Source of the DNA: Phycisphaerae bacterium | Lineage (GTDB): Bacteria; Planctomycetota; Phycisphaerae; UBA1845; Fen-1342 | Assembly: GCA_028279405.1 (NCBI GenBank) | Contig: JANQNU010000027.1 | Location: 1 to 48,948 of the forward strand | Length of the DNA: 48,948 bases | Direction of reading: 5' to 3' | In this document: positions 17,315 through 26,200 of the stretch, in pieces | Position numbering within the stretch: the first letter of the stretch is position 1 | How the letters are laid out: each line of letters begins with the position of its first letter | Program-made: the position numbers and the translations under genes | Notes under the pieces: model-generated | The model's database searches: none | What the model saw: the letters and a program-made list of their open reading frames with translations, nothing else | What the model was told of the DNA's origin: nothing

Positions 17315-18862
17315 CTAATAAAGATCGATGACTCTGTCGATTATGGTTCCCGGACTAGCTCCTGTACGGCGAACCGCAAATATGTGTATTTGCCTAAAAC
17401 CTTCTTTTCGCGCAACATCCTTGACCTGCTCAAGGACTCCGAGGAATGCAGCAATTCCAGATTCTCCCTTAACGCCAACGTTGTTCAACTGCAATACGCT
17501 TCCATCCCGAACGTAATCCGCCTTAAAAAGGGTACCATCGATTACGCCTCGCCACTCTCCCCGTGAACCACGCGGAAGAGGCGGTAAGCAATTGTGAACC
17601 CAGACGCCTTCCGCGAAGTAGGTATGAGTCCCCTCGACCTCGTAGTTGTACACGAGATGAGGACTGTTGTCATAGCGTATTAAGATGATTGCCAAACGTT
17701 GAGCTGAGACGTCAAGCAATTCATCGCCGACGGCACACTCCTGAATCGGCATCCAGCGATCGATAGTAGCATTCCATACTGGATGCTCGGGAGTAAGACC
17801 AAGTTCCTGGCCGTTCTCAAGCGTCACATACGCAACGATCGGCGCCAGTCGCGAGAAGACCGCCGACACCGCACGATGACATGTGGCCTCACTCGCGTTA
17901 TGTTCCCATTTTGTTACAAGCTTGTCACCAACATTGATTGACTCAATTGGCACCATGCCCGTTTCTGATGCAACCAATGTGCCCACAACAAAGCTACTGC
18001 GTCTCAAGCATTGTGCCACGACCCCGCCGACGCCATCTGCGCGTTGGAAGCGGCTCGCCACACGTCTAACAAAATCACCACCAAACTTGACTAGCTTTGC
18101 ACCGACCTTCTTGAAGTATGGCCAGAGCATCTTGGAAAGAGTGCCGATCGCTTTACCGGCGATCTTTCCGATGACCCCACCGCCGGGAATCAAGCTGAAG
18201 GCCGCACTTGCCACATCATCCATCGTGACCGGTTCGCCCGACGCCAGCAGATACATGAGTTTGACTGCGTCGCCCCCGGGAACGAGAGAAAGCAACGTGC
18301 TGCCGACTCGGACAGCCGTATTGACGACCTGCCCGACACGTGCAGCAATTGCGGAAGCCGCGGCGGCGCGCTCACCGGCGATGGCGCCAATCAATGCGTC
18401 GATATCGTCGTCAACAGCGTTGAGCCCGAGTGGGTCGCGCATGTTCACCGGGTCACTACGGCCGAACTCGTAGAGGTTCATGCCGTCGCCGTAGTGCGCG
18501 TTCGGATTGAACGCCCCCAGTGCGAGCGCCACCGCCTCGCCGTTCATGAGCAAGGCGCTCACGACCGGCATGGCCGCTTCGTTCGGGTCACGGGAGAGGA
18601 ACCGCCCCAGTTCAGGCGAGTACGCACGATTCCGCGTCAGGTAAATGACCGTCGCGCCCGGCTCCAGCGGCGACTCCAACGCCGTCTCGCCTGGAGCGGG
18701 CGTTGTCGCCAACGCGTGCCGGTCCGCGAACAGACCCTGGAAGCCCAGCGACTCCTTCGGCAAGTCGGTCGGCGGAGCCACGAGGACGTCGCGGATCGCG
18801 ACGTTGCTCATAGGGCTCGTATCGCACAGCGCGTCTTCCGCATCGCCCTCCCAGCGCGTCAA
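17315..18862 (-). CDS. Displaced RHS cassette 3: RHS core + HINT + novel C-terminal toxin
   Basis: 515 aa. Residues 1-19 are a stray HINT fragment (TRWEGDAEDALC) joined to the RHS core from NVAIRDVLVAPP. The core (RNRAYSPELGRFLSRDPNE, YGDGMNLYEFGRSDP, DPLGL) is followed by a hydrophobic pretoxin helix region and a HINT domain (SFVVGTLVAS ... TPEHPVW ... VEGTHTYFAEGVWVHNC). The last about 90 residues after VHNC are a toxin I do not recognise (GEWRGVIDGTLFKADY, QIHIFAVRRTG). There is no signal peptide and no YD-repeat shell, so it is an orphan tip awaiting recombination rather than a functional effector. HINT residue 1 is Ser rather than Cys. Confidence 0.8.
   Translation of the reverse strand: MTRWEGDAEDALCDTSPMSNVAIRDVLVAPPTDLPKESLGFQGLFADRHALATTPAPGETALESPLEPGATVIYLTRNRAYSPELGRFLSRDPNEAAMPVVSALLMNGEAVALALGAFNPNAHYGDGMNLYEFGRSDPVNMRDPLGLNAVDDDIDALIGAIAGERAAAASAIAARVGQVVNTAVRVGSTLLSLVPGGDAVKLMYLLASGEPVTMDDVASAAFSLIPGGGVIGKIAGKAIGTLSKMLWPYFKKVGAKLVKFGGDFVRRVASRFQRADGVGGVVAQCLRRSSFVVGTLVASETGMVPIESINVGDKLVTKWEHNASEATCHRAVSAVFSRLAPIVAYVTLENGQELGLTPEHPVWNATIDRWMPIQECAVGDELLDVSAQRLAIILIRYDNSPHLVYNYEVEGTHTYFAEGVWVHNCLPPLPRGSRGEWRGVIDGTLFKADYVRDGSVLQLNNVGVKGESGIAAFLGVLEQVKDVARKEGFRQIHIFAVRRTGASPGTIIDRVIDLY
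18534..18806 (-). repeat. RHS-core direct repeat, cassette 3 copy
   Basis: 273 bp nearly identical to 24390-24662 in the full-length RHS gene and to 20733-21005, in the same orientation and reading frame. Similarity ends near 18812, where an extra base and a HINT-derived sequence begin. Confidence 0.85.
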
Positions 18863-18966
18863 CAGCTGATCCGAGATAGAGCCAATTCAGCAGGCACGCC
18901 TACCTGCCCTAACGGTCTCCAGTTGGTGGACCTGTCTAGACTGAACAAGCCTCGACTAAATTGGAG

Positions 18967-19485
18967 CTAATCAAAGGAACTAACCCACTTCTTCACCATC
19001 GAGTGCGTATACAGTTCAGGAAGAAGACGAGAAAGAAGGGCAACAAAAGTGTCACGAACAGACTCCAGCATGTTCAATAGCTCATCATACGCGATGGTTT
19101 CGCATTCAGGATTTGGCTTCCAGCCATCCAGATATGAAATACACCGAACATTTACATTGCTGCTGTCAGGACTATAATAAAATTCAAATTCAGACTCTGT
19201 TCCTTGAGCCATAATTCCGATCTTAAACTCTTCTCGCTTCCTAAGACAAGCTATCGCATCCGGGAGCTCTTCGAGAACCATTAAGCCTTCATATCCGAAT
19301 GCCGGAGACCAGTTGGCTCTTCCAAATCCGTGAATAACCAACTCTGCGGCGTCGCTGTCCTCAATTAGCTGACATGCCCTTGACAGGTACGCTTCCGGAG
19401 AATCAAGCACAAGGTCCTCTTCTTTGCCTTTTGTCGAGATCGGAGACTGCAATGCAGTTCGGTCGATTATTTTTAGCGCAAACAT
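18967..19485 (-). CDS. Putative immunity protein of cassette 2
   Basis: 172 aa from ATG 19485, with GAGGG about 9 nt upstream; ATG 19500 is an alternative five codons earlier. It starts within 20 bp after the cassette-2 toxin stop at 19505, so it is the likely cognate immunity gene. Mixed alpha/beta acidic protein: 'AELVIHGFGRANWSPAFGYEGL', 'EFEFYYSPDSSNVNVRCISYLDGW', C-terminal amphipathic helix. No signal peptide. Family not recognised. The DNA is distinctly AT-richer than the flanking RHS core, consistent with separate acquisition. Confidence 0.7.
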   Translation of the reverse strand: MFALKIIDRTALQSPISTKGKEEDLVLDSPEAYLSRACQLIEDSDAAELVIHGFGRANWSPAFGYEGLMVLEELPDAIACLRKREEFKIGIMAQGTESEFEFYYSPDSSNVNVRCISYLDGWKPNPECETIAYDELLNMLESVRDTFVALLSRLLPELYTHSMVKKWVSSFD

Positions 19486-19504
19486 ATGATTCGCCCTCAT
19501 TTCT

Positions 19505-21271
19505 TCAAGGCATCGGGAACGCCGTGATATAGCCACCTGTTCTCGTATTCGGGACCAGCCGGACCATCGTCGCTTGAACGATGGACCCATTCGGCATTAT
19601 CACGCGTGCCGACACACCCGGCGGTATAGGGAACTCAACGACTTCATCTATTGCCGGCCGTACATCCCTCAGGAACTTAGCAGCTTCATCATCATCAAGC
19701 CACTGGCCTTGCGGCGTATTTTTTGCTCTCGCCCTATCGATCAATGACTGCAGTTTCTTCTTTTGTCCATGCTGCGTGAACGTGTGCTGGAACGTAGGCC
19801 TACTCTTGGCGCTCCAGTTCAAGTTCGGACAATTGTGGACCCACGTTCCTTCGGCGAAGTAGGTATGGGTCGCATCGACCTCCAGATTGTATACGAGTGT
19901 CGGGGTGGCCTCGAACCGAATCGCGATCACTCTACGCGTTGAGCCGTCAATGTTGATCAATGTATCGCCGACCGCACAGTCGTGGAGCCTAGTCCATCGC
20001 TTCAGCGTTGCATTCCAGAACAGGTGTTCTGGGGTCACCCCGATCTCGCTGCCGTCATCTAAGGTGACATAGGCTACACCGGGCGCAAGTCGAGCGCTCA
20101 CCTCCGTCACAGGCCGATAGCAAAGTGCGTCGTCAGCGTTTGCCTCCCAACGCGTCAGTACTTCCGTACCAATCGAAATAGCTTCGATCGGGACTACGCC
20201 GGACGACGTCGCCACTAGCGTTCCGATTGCGAAGCTGGAGCACTTGCCTAACCTGCGGGAAACACCCTGAACAAAATCATCGCCATACTTGGCGAGTTTT
20301 CCGCCGATCTTCTTGAAATACGGCCACAGCATTTTCGTCAGCGTTCCGATTGCTTTACCGGCGATCTTCCCAAGTACCCCACCTGGTACGATGCTGAGCG
20401 CTGCACTAGTGACATCGTCCATGGTTACCGGTTCGCCCGAGGCGAGTAGGTACATGAGTTTGACTGCGTCGCCCCCGGGAACGAGAGAAAGCAACGTGCT
20501 GCCAATGCGGACGGCTGTATTGACGACCTGCCCAACGCGTGCAGCAATTGCGGAAGCCGCGGCTGCCCGCTCCCCGGAGATAGCACCAATGACAGCATCA
20601 ATGTCATCCTCGAGGGCGCTTAAACCCAATGGGTCGCGCATGTTCACCGGGTCACTACGGCCGAACTCGTAGAGGTTCATACCATCGCCGTAATGCGCGT
20701 TCGGATTGAACGCCCCCAGTGCGAGCGCCACCGCCTCGCCGTTCATGAGCAATGCGCTCACGACCGGCATGACCGCTTCGTTCGGGTCACGGGAGAGGAA
20801 CCGCCCTAATTCAGGGGAATACGCCCGATTCCGCGTCAGGTAGAGCACCGTCGCGCCCGGCTCCAGCGGCGAATCCAACGCCGTCTCGCCTGGAGCAGGC
20901 GTCGTCGCCAACGCATGCCGGTCCGCGAACAGCCCCTGGAAGCCAAGCGACTCCTTCGGCAAGTCCGTCGGCGGAGCCACGAGGACGTCGCGGATCGCGA
21001 CGTTGCCATACGGCTCATACTGGTACTGCACCAGCACCGCACCCGCAGCATCCGTGATCCCGACAACGTTGTTGTTGCCGTCCTGCAAGTAGTAGTAGCT
21101 CTCGAACGTCGCGTCGTCGTCCACGTCCGCGAACTGGCAGATCGCTTCGTCGACGTCCCCCTCACCCCAAGCGTACTCCCGTACCTGAACGACCACCGAC
21201 GCGTGCGGCGCGTTCGCCGACCAGAGGAAGTCCGCCGTGTCCGTCGGATAGGTCGTTAGGCGACCATCCAT
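19505..21271 (-). CDS. Displaced RHS cassette 2: RHS core + HINT + RNase-like toxin tip
   Basis: 588 aa beginning abruptly inside the RHS shell (LTTYPTDTADFLW) without a ribosome-binding site. Then come the complete RHS core, pretoxin helices, and HINT (SFAIGTLVATSSG ... TPEHLFW ... VDATHTYFAEGTWVHNC). The about 108-residue tip has TFQHTFTQHGQ, then conserved-looking helices, GVSARVIMPNGS and YITAFPM. His-rich 'HTFTQHG' plus a C-terminal beta sheet is typical of CDI/RHS toxins of the BECR RNase group; that assignment is inference. The region 20733-21256 is colinear with the main RHS gene without indels, so recombination there would give a full-length RHS carrying this tip. Confidence 0.82.
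   Translation of the reverse strand: MDGRLTTYPTDTADFLWSANAPHASVVVQVREYAWGEGDVDEAICQFADVDDDATFESYYYLQDGNNNVVGITDAAGAVLVQYQYEPYGNVAIRDVLVAPPTDLPKESLGFQGLFADRHALATTPAPGETALDSPLEPGATVLYLTRNRAYSPELGRFLSRDPNEAVMPVVSALLMNGEAVALALGAFNPNAHYGDGMNLYEFGRSDPVNMRDPLGLSALEDDIDAVIGAISGERAAAASAIAARVGQVVNTAVRIGSTLLSLVPGGDAVKLMYLLASGEPVTMDDVTSAALSIVPGGVLGKIAGKAIGTLTKMLWPYFKKIGGKLAKYGDDFVQGVSRRLGKCSSFAIGTLVATSSGVVPIEAISIGTEVLTRWEANADDALCYRPVTEVSARLAPGVAYVTLDDGSEIGVTPEHLFWNATLKRWTRLHDCAVGDTLINIDGSTRRVIAIRFEATPTLVYNLEVDATHTYFAEGTWVHNCPNLNWSAKSRPTFQHTFTQHGQKKKLQSLIDRARAKNTPQGQWLDDDEAAKFLRDVRPAIDEVVEFPIPPGVSARVIMPNGSIVQATMVRLVPNTRTGGYITAFPMP
20733..21256 (-). repeat. RHS-core direct repeat, cassette 2 copy
   Basis: 524 bp aligned by eye with 24390-24913: about 23 substitutions and no indel (about 95% identity). 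Same strand and frame. Confidence 0.9.
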
Positions 21272-21311
21272 AGACCATATGCGAATTCACGAGAGCTACT
21301 ATGTAGAAGCG

Positions 21312-21776
21312 TCAATCCATACGTGTCACGCTCGCCAGAAATTCGTCAAAACCTGCAGCGATAGGGTAGATATTTGGGTAGTTCGTATCGACGTTGTGCT
21401 CTTCTCTGTAGTAGTCCCAATAAAAGATCGATCCAATATCGTGTCCGTCCAGGGAAATACAGAATTCGCTACCTCCGTCGTCATAGGCAACCGGTAGCAG
21501 TTGCGGAGGACAATCTGTTATCCAAAGCCGGTACCTAGACATCAAGTCGTTGTAGTCTGCGGCGGCGTCGATACTGTAAAATGCGCCAATTGTCGTATCC
21601 GAGCTTCCTGGGAAAGATGGTGTCGCGACATCAGACGGCGTTGGGTATCCGCCGTTAGATGTCCGAAGAAATGCGGCGTACTCCACGGGTAACTTAAAGC
21701 CCAGAGCCCTCTCCGTCTCGGCAAGCATAGCTGCTGTTACAGTAGGACCGCACTTCTCGAATACGATTTCTGCCAT
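21312..21776 (-). CDS. SUKH (SMI1/KNR4-family) orphan immunity protein
   Basis: 154 aa. The N-terminal signature 'MLAETERALGFKLPVEYAAFLRTSNGG' is the SUKH/SMI1-KNR4 fold start (helix, lGxxLPxdY..FL..NGG). It is followed by 'YRLWITDCPPQLLPVAYDDGGSEFCISLDG', the usual central strands, and FDEFLASV at the end. SUKH proteins neutralise many different polymorphic nuclease toxins. Here no toxin gene adjoins it: upstream is the cassette-1' immunity gene (17 bp), downstream a fresh RHS fragment start. It is therefore an orphan immunity gene, either retained after loss of its toxin or protecting against a neighbour's toxin. Confidence 0.88.
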   Translation of the reverse strand: MAEIVFEKCGPTVTAAMLAETERALGFKLPVEYAAFLRTSNGGYPTPSDVATPSFPGSSDTTIGAFYSIDAAADYNDLMSRYRLWITDCPPQLLPVAYDDGGSEFCISLDGHDIGSIFYWDYYREEHNVDTNYPNIYPIAAGFDEFLASVTRMD

Positions 21777-21793
21777 TACTTAGCCAGCCATCG

Positions 21794-22141
21794 TCACGCG
21801 CCAGAGTCATGCCGCGAGTCGTCGTCAGGCTCTAGTCTCTCTAGAATTGACGCATAGCTCTTGGTCTCAACCAAGTGTCGCACGATAGTGTTGAGTACAT
21901 CCTCGCTGATTATCTTCACGATCATCATCCCGTTACCGCCCAAAAACATCCCGGAGAGGTTCTCGCCTGATCGCTGATGGCGATCCATGATTGCCACGAT
22001 ATTCTCGACGGTAAACACTGTGAACGTGTACTCGTCGCCGTCGACGTCTACAAACACGTCTATGTTGCCGTCCTCGACTTGGTCGGTCGGGATCGCATGA
22101 TGTGACCAGATCCGGTACGCATCACCCACAATTTCAATCAT
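21794..22141 (-). CDS. Immunity protein paralogue (partner of decayed RelE-like tip)
   Basis: 115 aa. Clear paralogue of the protein at 22854-23201: both open MI.IVGD.YRIWSHH, share Q-V-E-x-GNIDVFV and the FT.FT..NI.AIM.R motif, and diverge toward the acidic C-terminus. Its ATG overlaps the toxin-tip stop as ATGA, exactly as in the main pair. The coding sequence is intact although its RHS carrier is broken. That fits selection to keep immunity against related toxins. Family name not known to me. Confidence 0.78.
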   Translation of the reverse strand: MIEIVGDAYRIWSHHAIPTDQVEDGNIDVFVDVDGDEYTFTVFTVENIVAIMDRHQRSGENLSGMFLGGNGMMIVKIISEDVLNTIVRHLVETKSYASILERLEPDDDSRHDSGA

Positions 22142-22353
22142 CTGCCGTATAACCTCCGTAGCTCTCGGATTACTTTTTTCTGGTTCGCCTTTGATGACTT
22201 TCCGAGAATCTCAACATGCGTTTCCCCGTCTCTCACAAAGGACCTAAAGTACACGCGTGCGCCACCGGTCGTCCGCGCTTCGTGAACGGTGCCGAAGACG
22301 GGTTTTGTACCGGACCCAGGAGTTAGGTTGCCTCGGCTAAGCTGGAGCGTCAA
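22138..22353 (-). CDS. Detached RelE-like toxin tip (paralogue of main RHS tip)
   Basis: 71 aa from a TTG at 22353 that overlaps the TGA of the truncated RHS fragment. It aligns throughout with the last 72 residues of the 3068-aa RHS protein: LTLQLSxGN, VFGTVxEAR, GGARVYFRSFxRDGE, KVIxELRRLY. The central R-V-Y-F-R strand and Lys-rich helix recall RelE/HigB-type toxins; that fold call is tentative. The HINT domain and first about 28 toxin residues are gone, so it is either inactive or a stand-alone cytoplasmic toxin controlled by its overlapping immunity gene. Confidence 0.6.
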   Translation of the reverse strand: MTLQLSRGNLTPGSGTKPVFGTVHEARTTGGARVYFRSFVRDGETHVEILGKSSKANQKKVIRELRRLYGR

Positions 22354-22844
22354 CGCGTCGCGGCAATCTTGCCAAGTACCCCACCTGGTACGATGCTGAT
22401 CGCTGCACTAGTGACATCGTCCATGGTTACCGGTTCGCCCGAGGCAAGTAGATACATGAGTTTGCCGGCGTCGCCGCCGGGAACGAGCGATAGCAGCGTG
22501 CTGCCGATTCGGACGGCCGTATTCACCACTTGTCCAATCCGCGCAGCAACTGCAGCGGCAGCAGCGGCGCGCTCGCCAGCGATGGCACCGATCAGCGAGT
22601 CGATGTCTTCGTCGACTGCGCTAAGTCCGAGCGGGTCGCGCATGTTCACCGGATCACTACGGCCGAACTCGTAGAGGTTCATGCCGTCGCCGTAGTGGCC
22701 GCTCGGGCTGAACGCGCCCAGCGCGAGCGATGCCGCCTCGCCGTTCACGAGCAAGGCGCTCACGACCGGCATGGCCGCTTCGTTCGGCTCGCGGGAGAGG
22801 AACCGCCCCAGCCCAGGCGAGTAGGCGCAGTTCCTCATGAGCAC
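22350..22844 (-). pseudogene. Truncated RHS-core cassette 1' (HINT deleted)
   Basis: 164 codons from GTG 22844, starting mid-core (CAYSPGLGRFLSREPNE) and ending GGVLGKIAATR. In cassettes 2 and 3 the same region continues 'GKAIGTL' into the HINT domain. Here a deletion joins 'GKIA' directly, out of frame, to the toxin segment (D)ALTLQLS. About 200 codons including the entire HINT domain are lost. It begins 9 bp after the main immunity gene. Confidence 0.8.
22361..22833 (-). repeat. RHS core/pretoxin repeat, cassette 1' copy
   Basis: Resembles the 3' part of the RHS core and the pretoxin segment in cassettes 2 and 3. The core boundary 22735-22833 aligns with 24391-24489. More diverged than the cassette 2 and 3 copies. 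Confidence 0.75.
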
Positions 22845-22853
22845 TTAGCCCAC

Positions 22854-23201
22854 CTATCGTTCCATCGCCTCGCCGCCCTCCTCTTCAGACTCTATAAGCT
22901 CCATAGCTGTTTTATACTCCCCAGTTTCGATCATGTCTCGAACAATCATGTCAAGCGAATGTTCGCTGATTTCTCTTGTAACTACCATTCCCTTGGCCCA
23001 GAAATAGCTACCGGACAAGCATTCTCCTGATTTCTTGTACCGCTCCATGATAGCTTCGATATTGGCGAGTGTAAAAATCGTGAAGACATATTCACTATCG
23101 CCAATGGCGACGAACACGTCAATGTTGCCGTGCTCGACCTGATCATGTGGCAGCTTATGGTGCGACCATATTCTATATCCATCGCCGACGATATTTATCA
23201 T
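22854..23201 (-). CDS. Immunity protein of the full-length RHS toxin
   Basis: 115 aa, acidic, no signal peptide, so it acts in the cytoplasm. Its ATG (23201-23199) overlaps the RHS stop TGA (23200-23198) as ATGA, with GAGAAGG upstream inside the toxin gene. Synthesis is thus coupled to toxin translation. 'GDGYRIWSHHKLPHDQVEHGNIDVFVAIGDSEYVFTIF' and the central helix are shared with the paralogue at 21794-22141. The role as antidote to the RelE-like tip is inferred from position, overlap and co-duplication with the toxin. Confidence 0.8.
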   Translation of the reverse strand: MINIVGDGYRIWSHHKLPHDQVEHGNIDVFVAIGDSEYVFTIFTLANIEAIMERYKKSGECLSGSYFWAKGMVVTREISEHSLDMIVRDMIETGEYKTAMELIESEEEGGEAMER

Positions 23202-26200
23202 TCGTACAACCTTCTCAATTCGTTGATAACTTTCGTTTGATTGCCTTTGTCCGATTTAGCCAGAATCTCGACAAATGTCTCGCCATCGCGCTGAAAGGAC
23301 CTGAAGTAGACACGCGCGCCCCCTCTTGCCCGAGCTTCCCTTACGGTACCAAAAACGGTCGTCGTGCCGGTTCCCGGGTCGAAGTTGCCTTGGCTAAGCT
23401 GGAGCGTAAGAGCATCAATGTCTGCTTGATGAGACCGGCCTGTTCTTTTTGCCTCTCGGACGAGCAGTGACGAATCTTTGATACGGCTGCTCATCCGGAT
23501 GCAGTTGTGGACCCAGATCCCGTTTGCGTAGTACGAATGAGTCGGCGCAACTTCGAAGTTAAACACCAACGTGCCAGATGTGTCGCACGTAACCTGCTTG
23601 ACCGTCTTCGTCTCGCCGCTCAAGTTGCCGACAGCATCACCTGGAGCAAGATCACCAGCCGACAGCCAGGCACCTTGACTCCTGCACCAGATGGGATGCT
23701 CGGGCGTCACTTCGAGACGTTCACCATCGTCCAGAACAAGCGTTACAACCACCGGTGCGAAACGGACGAAGATTGAGTCAACCTCTCGGAAACAATCTCC
23801 GCTTTCTGGAGCAGCGGAGTGTCGTGTCAGCACGCGATCTCCGACTCGGATCGATTCGATCGGTACGGCTCCTGCGTCTGTGGCGATCAATGTGCCCGCT
23901 GGGAAACATGCCTTTCTGCACGCAGTTGCAATAGCCTGTACACCTTCGTCCCCGAACTTCAGAAGCTTGCCGATGATTCGTTTCCCGAAGTGCCCGATGA
24001 TGCCGCTAAATGCCCCAAGGGACTTGGCCACCGCTGCACCAGGAATCAACCCGCCGGCTGCAAGCAACACTTCGCCCATCGTGATTTCTTCGCCCTTGGC
24101 AAGCTTCACCGCAAGCACCACGGCATCATAGCCGGGTACCAGAGTTAGTAGAACACTGCCGACTTGTTGCGCAGTCGACACAACCCGTCCTACGGCAGCA
24201 CCAATTACGGCTGCATTCGCGGCGCGTTCACCAGAGATTTGTCCGATCAGTGCATCAACGTCGTCCTCCAGAGCCATGAGCCCGAGGGGATCACGAAGAT
24301 TGACGGGATTGCCACTCGCAAACAAGTAGAGGTTGAGCCCATCCTCGTGCTGGCCAGTCGGGTTGTACATTCCCAGGGCGATGAAGAGCGCCTCGCCGTT
24401 CATGAGCAAGGCGCTCACGACCGGCATGGCCGCTTCGTTCGGGTCGCGGGAGAGGAACCGCCCCAGCTCAGGCGAGTACGCACGATTCCGCGTCAGGTAG
24501 ATGACCGTCGCGCCCGGCTCCAGCGGCGAATCCAACGCCGTCTCGCCTGGAGCAGGCGTTGTCGCCAACGCGTGCCGGTCCGCGAACAGCCCCTGGAAGC
24601 CCAGCGACTCCTTCGGCAAGTCTGTCGGCGGAGCCACGAGGACGTCGCGGATCGCGACGTTGCCATAGGGCTCATACTGGTACTGAACCAGCACCGCACC
24701 CGCAGCGTCCGTGATCCCGACCACGTTGTTGTTGCCGTCCTGCAGGTAGTAGTAGCTCTCGAACGTCGCGTCGTCGTCAACATCCGCGAACTGGCAGATC
24801 GCTTCGTCGACGTCCCCCTCACCCCAAGCGTACTCCCGTACCTGAACGACCGCCGACGCGTGCGGCGCGTTCGCCGACCAGAGGAAGTCCGCCGTGTCCG
24901 TCGGATAGGTCGTCAGCTCCTGAATCCGACGAACGCCGTCGTAATAGTACTCTTCTTCGTAAGAGTACGTGTCGCTGACGTCTTCGCCGGCGCGTGCCTG
25001 CTTGTAGATCAGCCGACCGGCGCCCTCGTACACATATTCCGCGACCCGCTCGCCGACCGTCGCGGAGCCCTTGATCCGACCGTCCGACTCAAAGTCCGCC
25101 AAGGCCAGCCCGTCGCCGCGATAGACCGCTACCAGACGATTGAACGCGTCGTAGCAGTGGACCAGTTCGCCGTCGAAGACCAGATTGCCGGCGGTGTCGT
25201 GCACGTAGTCGGTCGTGACCGCTCCACCACCGTCGTCGTATGTCACCGTCGTGACCTGGTTCGCGACGTCGGTCGCGTGCGTCACGTCCTCGCTCGACGT
25301 CGGCGTCGGCGAGCCGCTCAGCACCCAGTCGTCACGGGTCAGGCCCGGGTTCGCGGTCGTGCCGCCGTTCCAGTTGCCGACCGTGTCGAGGTTCCACTCC
25401 AGTCGGCGACGCAGAATGACATTCGGATCGGGAACGATCGTGTCGTTGTTCGCGCCAAGCTGGCCCATCTCCGCGAACACCAGACGCTGCAACCCGTCAT
25501 ACGCGTACAGGTACGACCGCTTGTTGTCGAAGCCGACCTGCTCGACCCGCGCGTGCGTCCGGTTGCCGTTCGCATCGTAGCCATATTCGTAACGCTGGCG
25601 CGTCGCACCGCCGCCGCTGAGGGCGTAGTGCAGGTCGACCAGTCGACCGAAGGCGTCCAGTCCGTTGTAGGTGCCGCCGCTGCCGACCGACTGCTCGATC
25701 GTGCCAGCATTCGTCAACGTGCGGTCGACACGCCGACCGCCGCCGACGTAGCCGTAGGTGGCCAAAACACCCGTGCCGCCGGTATCGACGACGTCGGTGA
25801 TCCGGCTGTGCCCGGAGTCAATGTCGTCGGGATTGTCACCGTAGTGATAGGTGACCACGCGCTGCCCGCCGACCGGTTTGGTCGGATAGGTGATGCTCAC
25901 CAGCCGATCGAAGTTGTAGCCGGGTGTACTCCCACCGCCGGGCAGGACGACCGGGCTGTACTCCCAGGCGTAATCGACGGTCTTGGCCGCCGCACCGGCC
26001 CAGACGTTCTCCTGCGTTTCACTCTCGAGCCGTCGGCGACCGTTGTAGGTGTAGTCCAGCCGAGAAACAACGGTGCCGGCGGAGTTCGTCGCGTAGCTGT
26101 ACGCATCCGCGGCGGACAAGAGCCCGTCGGCCGTGTAGTCATACTCCAGCAAATGGACGCGGCCTGCGGGGTTGATTGGCGCGTTCGCGTAGTACGCCGT

